Assembly (NCBI GenBank): GCA_038319115.1
Contig: JBBQCV010000068.1
Location: 1-16,666 of the forward strand
DNA length: 16,666 bases
From: SZAS-79 sp038319115
Lineage (GTDB): Bacteria > Pseudomonadota > Gammaproteobacteria > Burkholderiales > SG8-39
Direction: 5' to 3'
The translations under genes and the position numbers were made by a program. The notes below the pieces were generated by a model that saw only the letters and a program-made list of their open reading frames with translations, had not been told where the DNA came from and ran no database searches. This document shows, piece by piece, positions 14,273-16,666 of this stretch (position 1 is the stretch's first letter; each line of letters starts with the position of its first letter).

Positions 14273-15838
14273 CTACCGGTTGCCGCGTATCTTGCGGATC
14301 TGGGCAGCGTACGCCGCGTGGATTTCCGCGCCGAATACCTTGGCAAAGTCGGACTCCATTTCGCGGGTGAGCTTGGCGTGTTCGGCCACCAGCAGATCCC
14401 ACATCCTGGATTTCCTGGTGATATTGAGGACGCCCAGCCCGCTGCCCTGCTCGCGCTCGATCTTCTTCGGGTCGATCCTGACGAGAGCCGACATGACCGC
14501 CGCGCGCATTCCTTCCGGCAGGGCGGCCTGGTGCGCGCGCAGGTCGTTGCAGGCCGCGGCGAAAGCCTTGGCCGGGTTCGTGTCACCGACGACGGGCCGC
14601 TTCGGGTCAAAAAGGAATTCCAACACGCTGGCCGAATTGGCCGTCGACGTGACCGGATTGTCTCCAGCGCCGGGCTCGGGTTCGGCGCCCAGAGCCCTAA
14701 GCGCCTCCGCGCGTTCGTGCAGCAGGGCCATCACGCCCTCGACGGCGGCGCGCACGACTCGCCCGCTTTCCGCCATGAACTTTTCCGCATCGGCGATGTG
14801 AAGGTGCGGCAGGCCCGCGCCTGCGAGGAATGCGGCGACGGCCGGATCGACCGTGGCGCCGGCTTCGTTTACCGCCCGGGACGCACGCGGCGCGGTGACC
14901 GAAGCCGCCTCGGCCGCCTTTGCAGCGATGCGCGCCTCGATTTCGGCAAGCGAGTTGCGCGACTGGGGCTTCTTCGCATCCGCCGGGGGTCCGGCGGCGC
15001 CTGGCGTCGCGGGCTTTTGCGGCCGGCGCCGGACGTAAGTGCGGTCGTCGGAAAAGCCTTCTTCGACCTCGGGATTGGGCGACGCGGCGGTGACTGCCGG
15101 CGGGGGCGCCGCTGGCGCGGGGGCCGCGTCGAAGGCTTCGGACAGGTCGAAGTCCAATGCCGCGGAGGATGCGGGCTTGCGATCCTGTGCCGCCTCCGCG
15201 GGCTCGTCCTTTGCGCGTGCCGGCGGAGGAACGCCCGCCGCCGGGCGGCGGACATAGGTCATGTCTTCTGCGGACGTCTCCTGGCTACCGGGCATATTGC
15301 GATTGGTGGCCGCACGCGCCCATATCGGCGGAATGTAGGTGACCTCGTCCTCCGCCGTGTCGGGCAGCGCCGGCATCCCTCCGGCGGCCGACTGCGACGC
15401 GGCAGGGACGGAGTCGACCGGGGGCACGTAGGTGGATTCGTCGGCGCTCGGGTCGGACGCGATGGACTCAGCCGCCGGTGAGGCGAGCGCCGGAGCTACG
15501 GGCGTGGCCTCCGCCGCGGCCATTGCCTCGAGGACCTCGATGCGGTACTGGCCCACCGATACCTGGTCCCCCTTGGCCACGGGGACGCGGTCCCCATGAG
15601 AGAACCGCTGGCCGTTGACCATGATGGGATTGACCTTGGAGACGACCTTCACCCAGTACGAGTCACCGTCCGCTTCGAACTCGGCGTGCACGCGCGACAC
15701 ATGCTTTTGCGAATCCTCCAGGGCGATGGTGCAGTCCTGGTCGCGGCCGATGGTGATGCGGCTCTGGTGCAGCGTGTGGCTTGCAACCGGCTTGAGCCGG
15801 CCGCCGGCACTCAGGGAAATGTTGACCTTGATGGGCAT
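14273..15838 (-). CDS. tagH: Type VI secretion-associated FHA domain protein, TagH/ImpI-like
   Basis: This is a 521-residue cytoplasmic protein. An N-terminal FHA domain covers about residues 25-105, with GRDQDC at 31-36, SRVH at 48-51 and VNG at 74-76, all positions needed for phosphothreonine binding. A long low-complexity Pro/Ala/acid linker follows (about 106-330). The C-terminal domain (about 330-521), with LEFLFDPKRP, a DPKKIEREQG segment and MWDLLVAEHAKLTREMESDFAKVFG, matches the conserved C-terminal region of T6SS FHA proteins. In known systems such proteins are targets and readers of the kinase PpkA during T6SS post-translational activation. Four linker motifs, each acidic-x-Thr-Tyr, are listed separately. 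The start is the ATG at 15838; the open frame continues to 16480, but that extension is unlike the family and overlaps ccmE. No other T6SS gene is in the window. Confidence 0.85.
   Translation of the reverse strand: MPIKVNISLSAGGRLKPVASHTLHQSRITIGRDQDCTIALEDSQKHVSRVHAEFEADGDSYWVKVVSKVNPIMVNGQRFSHGDRVPVAKGDQVSVGQYRIEVLEAMAAAEATPVAPALASPAAESIASDPSADESTYVPPVDSVPAASQSAAGGMPALPDTAEDEVTYIPPIWARAATNRNMPGSQETSAEDMTYVRRPAAGVPPPARAKDEPAEAAQDRKPASSAALDFDLSEAFDAAPAPAAPPPAVTAASPNPEVEEGFSDDRTYVRRRPQKPATPGAAGPPADAKKPQSRNSLAEIEARIAAKAAEAASVTAPRASRAVNEAGATVDPAVAAFLAGAGLPHLHIADAEKFMAESGRVVRAAVEGVMALLHERAEALRALGAEPEPGAGDNPVTSTANSASVLEFLFDPKRPVVGDTNPAKAFAAACNDLRAHQAALPEGMRAAVMSALVRIDPKKIEREQGSGLGVLNITRKSRMWDLLVAEHAKLTREMESDFAKVFGAEIHAAYAAQIRKIRGNR
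15020..15442 (-). other. Four-fold acidic-x-Thr-Tyr motif in the linker of the TagH-like protein
   Basis: The coded motifs are DESTYVPP (Thr136), DEVTYIPP (Thr167), EDMTYVRR (Thr194) and DDRTYVRR (Thr267). The common pattern is acidic-acidic-x-Thr-Tyr-Val/Ile followed by two Pro or two Arg. They are the only strongly repeated elements in an otherwise Pro/Ala-rich linker. A Thr after acidic residues is a plausible kinase site, and the phosphorylated form would be a plausible FHA ligand. That use is inference. Confidence 0.75.
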
Positions 15839-16078
15839 CGTTTCGTCGTGCGGCTCCGCTCTGCGCGTGTTCCTGCAGCAAAACCCCTTGCTGGAGGACG
15901 GATACGGGAGTGTATCGCTACTGCACGGTAGTGCGTGCCGCGGGCTTACGAACCGGGCCGGCCGCACTGGCTGGCGTAAAATGCGGGACTGCTCGAAACC
16001 TTTTCCCGGAGGCCGGTTGCTTCCGAGGGTGCCCGTGCCGTATTCGAGCCCTTCCGAGGCTTGCCGAGAGTCCGCGAA

Positions 16079-16534
16079 ATGAAACCCCGACACAAGCGCG
16101 TTGCATTCATCTGCGCCGGCCTGGCCGTGCTGGCGGCGGCTGCCGCGCTGGTGCTCAATGCCTTCCAGAGCAACCTCGTGTTCTTTTTCAGCCCCAGCCA
16201 GGTCATTGCCCGGGAAGCGCCGCTGGAACGGGCGTTCCGGATCGGCGGAATGGTCGAGACCGGCAGCGTCAAACGCCAGAGTGACGGCCTCACGGTGCGT
16301 TTCAACGTCACCGACACCGCGAAGACGGTGCCGGTGGTGTTTACCGGCATCCTTCCGGACCTGTTCAAGGAGGGCAAGGGTGTGGTGGCGCAGGGCCGGC
16401 TGGGCGCCGACGGTGTGTTCCACGCGACCGACGTATTGGCCAAGCACGACGAGAACTACATGCCCCCTGAAGCGGGCCACGCCATCGAGCAGGCGCAGAA
16501 AGCGCAGCAGAGCCTTGCACTCCCCACCCGATAG
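16079..16534 (+). CDS. ccmE: Cytochrome c maturation heme chaperone CcmE
   Basis: This 151-residue protein of System I cytochrome c maturation has a single N-terminal membrane anchor at about 9-29 and a periplasmic beta-barrel. It receives heme from CcmC and passes it to CcmF/CcmH. The covalent heme-binding residue is visible as His123 in LAKHDENYMPPE, with Tyr127 of the H-x-x-x-Y motif that marks proteobacterial CcmE. RIGGMVETGSV and the FTGILPDLFKEGKGVVAQG segment are family signatures. Start: the ATG at 16079 is preferred over an upstream GTG-type start at 16061 because MKPRHKRV is the usual basic beginning. A TAAAAT at 15977-15982 is a good -10 candidate without a recognisable -35, and would give a leader of roughly 90 bases. 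ccmF follows after 9 bp; ccmABCD are not directly upstream, because a divergent FHA gene is there. Confidence 0.95.
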   Translation: MKPRHKRVAFICAGLAVLAAAAALVLNAFQSNLVFFFSPSQVIAREAPLERAFRIGGMVETGSVKRQSDGLTVRFNVTDTAKTVPVVFTGILPDLFKEGKGVVAQGRLGADGVFHATDVLAKHDENYMPPEAGHAIEQAQKAQQSLALPTR

Positions 16535-16538
16535 GCGG
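16533..16538 (+). promoter_or_regulatory. ccmF: Ribosome binding site candidate for ccmF
   Basis: AGGCGG overlaps the ccmE stop codon. It lies five bases before the CTG at 16544 and eight before the ATT at 16547. Since no ATG, GTG or TTG is available in this stretch, its spacing is the main guide to the ccmF start and allows either non-standard codon. Confidence 0.45.
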
Positions 16539-16543
16539 CCATC

Positions 16544-16666
16544 CTGATTCCCGAGATCGGACAGTACTCGCTCATCCTCGCGCTGATGCTCGCCCTCGCG
16601 CAGGCGATCCTGCCGCTGGTCGGGGCCGCCCGCGGCTGGCCGGCATGGATGGCGGTGGCGCGTCCC
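16544..16666 (+). CDS. ccmF: Cytochrome c-type biogenesis protein CcmF, 5' part only
   Basis: The first 41 codons are visible and read IPEIGQYSLILALMLALAQ after the initiator, which matches the first membrane helix of CcmF, the heme lyase subunit that transfers heme from CcmE to apocytochrome c. The frame is the same as that of ccmE, separated by the TAG at 16532. Between that stop and the conserved IPEIG the codons are GCG GCC ATC CTG ATT, so a normal start codon is absent. I assume CTG at 16544; ATT at 16547 is the alternative. The next in-frame ATG is at 16586 and would cut into the first helix. A sequencing error, or readthrough of the TAG to make a fusion, is possible but less likely. 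Confidence 0.85.
   Translation, partial: MIPEIGQYSLILALMLALAQAILPLVGAARGWPAWMAVARP

Noticed and set aside
14141..15481. Open frame of 446 codons on the plus strand
   Set aside because: It is antisense to the TagH-like gene, which has clear FHA and C-terminal domains. This frame is Arg/Gly-rich with no motif.
15901..15916. Inverted repeat GATAC-6-GTATC upstream of the TagH-like gene
   Set aside because: A five-base stem in a 240-bp intergenic region is close to chance, and it does not sit at a recognisable promoter.
16021..16059. Two TTCCGAGG direct repeats before ccmE
   Set aside because: Eight bases twice in GC-rich DNA is weak evidence for an operator, and no regulator is suggested.
15839..16480. 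Upstream extension of the TagH-like reading frame by 214 codons
   Set aside because: It runs antisense through ccmE and has no family similarity. The FHA domain starts normally from the ATG at 15838.

Overview
The window is GC-rich DNA from a bacterial chromosome. It reads most like a betaproteobacterium, probably Burkholderiales or a relative. The grounds are the System I cytochrome c maturation genes (ccmE, ccmF), a type VI secretion (T6SS) FHA protein of the TagH/ImpI kind, several acyl-CoA ligases and crotonases of a style common in that group, and dense coding with many GTG starts. This placement is inference from gene content. I saw no tRNA, rRNA, CRISPR array or insertion sequence. No gene-free stretch exceeds 300 bp; the longest, 15839-16078, is about 240 bp.

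Left part (1-2139): on the minus strand there is a protein joining a cyclic-nucleotide-binding domain to an FHA domain, followed by the 5' two thirds of a region encoding an amidohydrolase that runs off the left edge. Divergent from it on the plus strand is a receiver-domain remnant that has lost its N-terminal third. It is coupled by an ATGA overlap to a complete single-domain response regulator. The layout looks like the tail of a deleted hybrid histidine kinase plus its partner regulator.

Middle part (2237-10690): a form II (AYRGAGR) molybdenum hydroxylase large subunit without its FAD and 2Fe-2S partners is followed by an acyl-CoA ligase. Convergent to these is a sterol desaturase/fatty acid hydroxylase-type membrane di-iron enzyme. 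Divergent from that are a membrane-anchored metallophosphoesterase and a small four-helix membrane protein (phage holin 4_2 / YvlD type). A second acyl-CoA ligase lies on the minus strand, and its stop is separated from the holin-like gene by a perfect three-copy 9-bp repeat.

Right part (10813-16666): a small GIY-YIG-type protein, a crotonase and an NDP-forming acyl-CoA synthetase form a tight plus-strand run. With the two AMP-forming ligases this gives three different acyl-activating enzymes in about 10 kb, which points to lipid or organic acid catabolism. Next, on the minus strand, is a TagH-like FHA protein with four copies of an acidic-x-Thr-Tyr motif in its linker. Divergent from it is ccmE, followed by the beginning of ccmF, which has no ATG, GTG or TTG at its expected start.

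The observations I rate highest are the repeated Thr-Tyr motif in the TagH-like FHA protein, the non-canonical ccmF start, the crotonase with its catalytic glutamate in the isomerase position, and the truncated receiver remnant.
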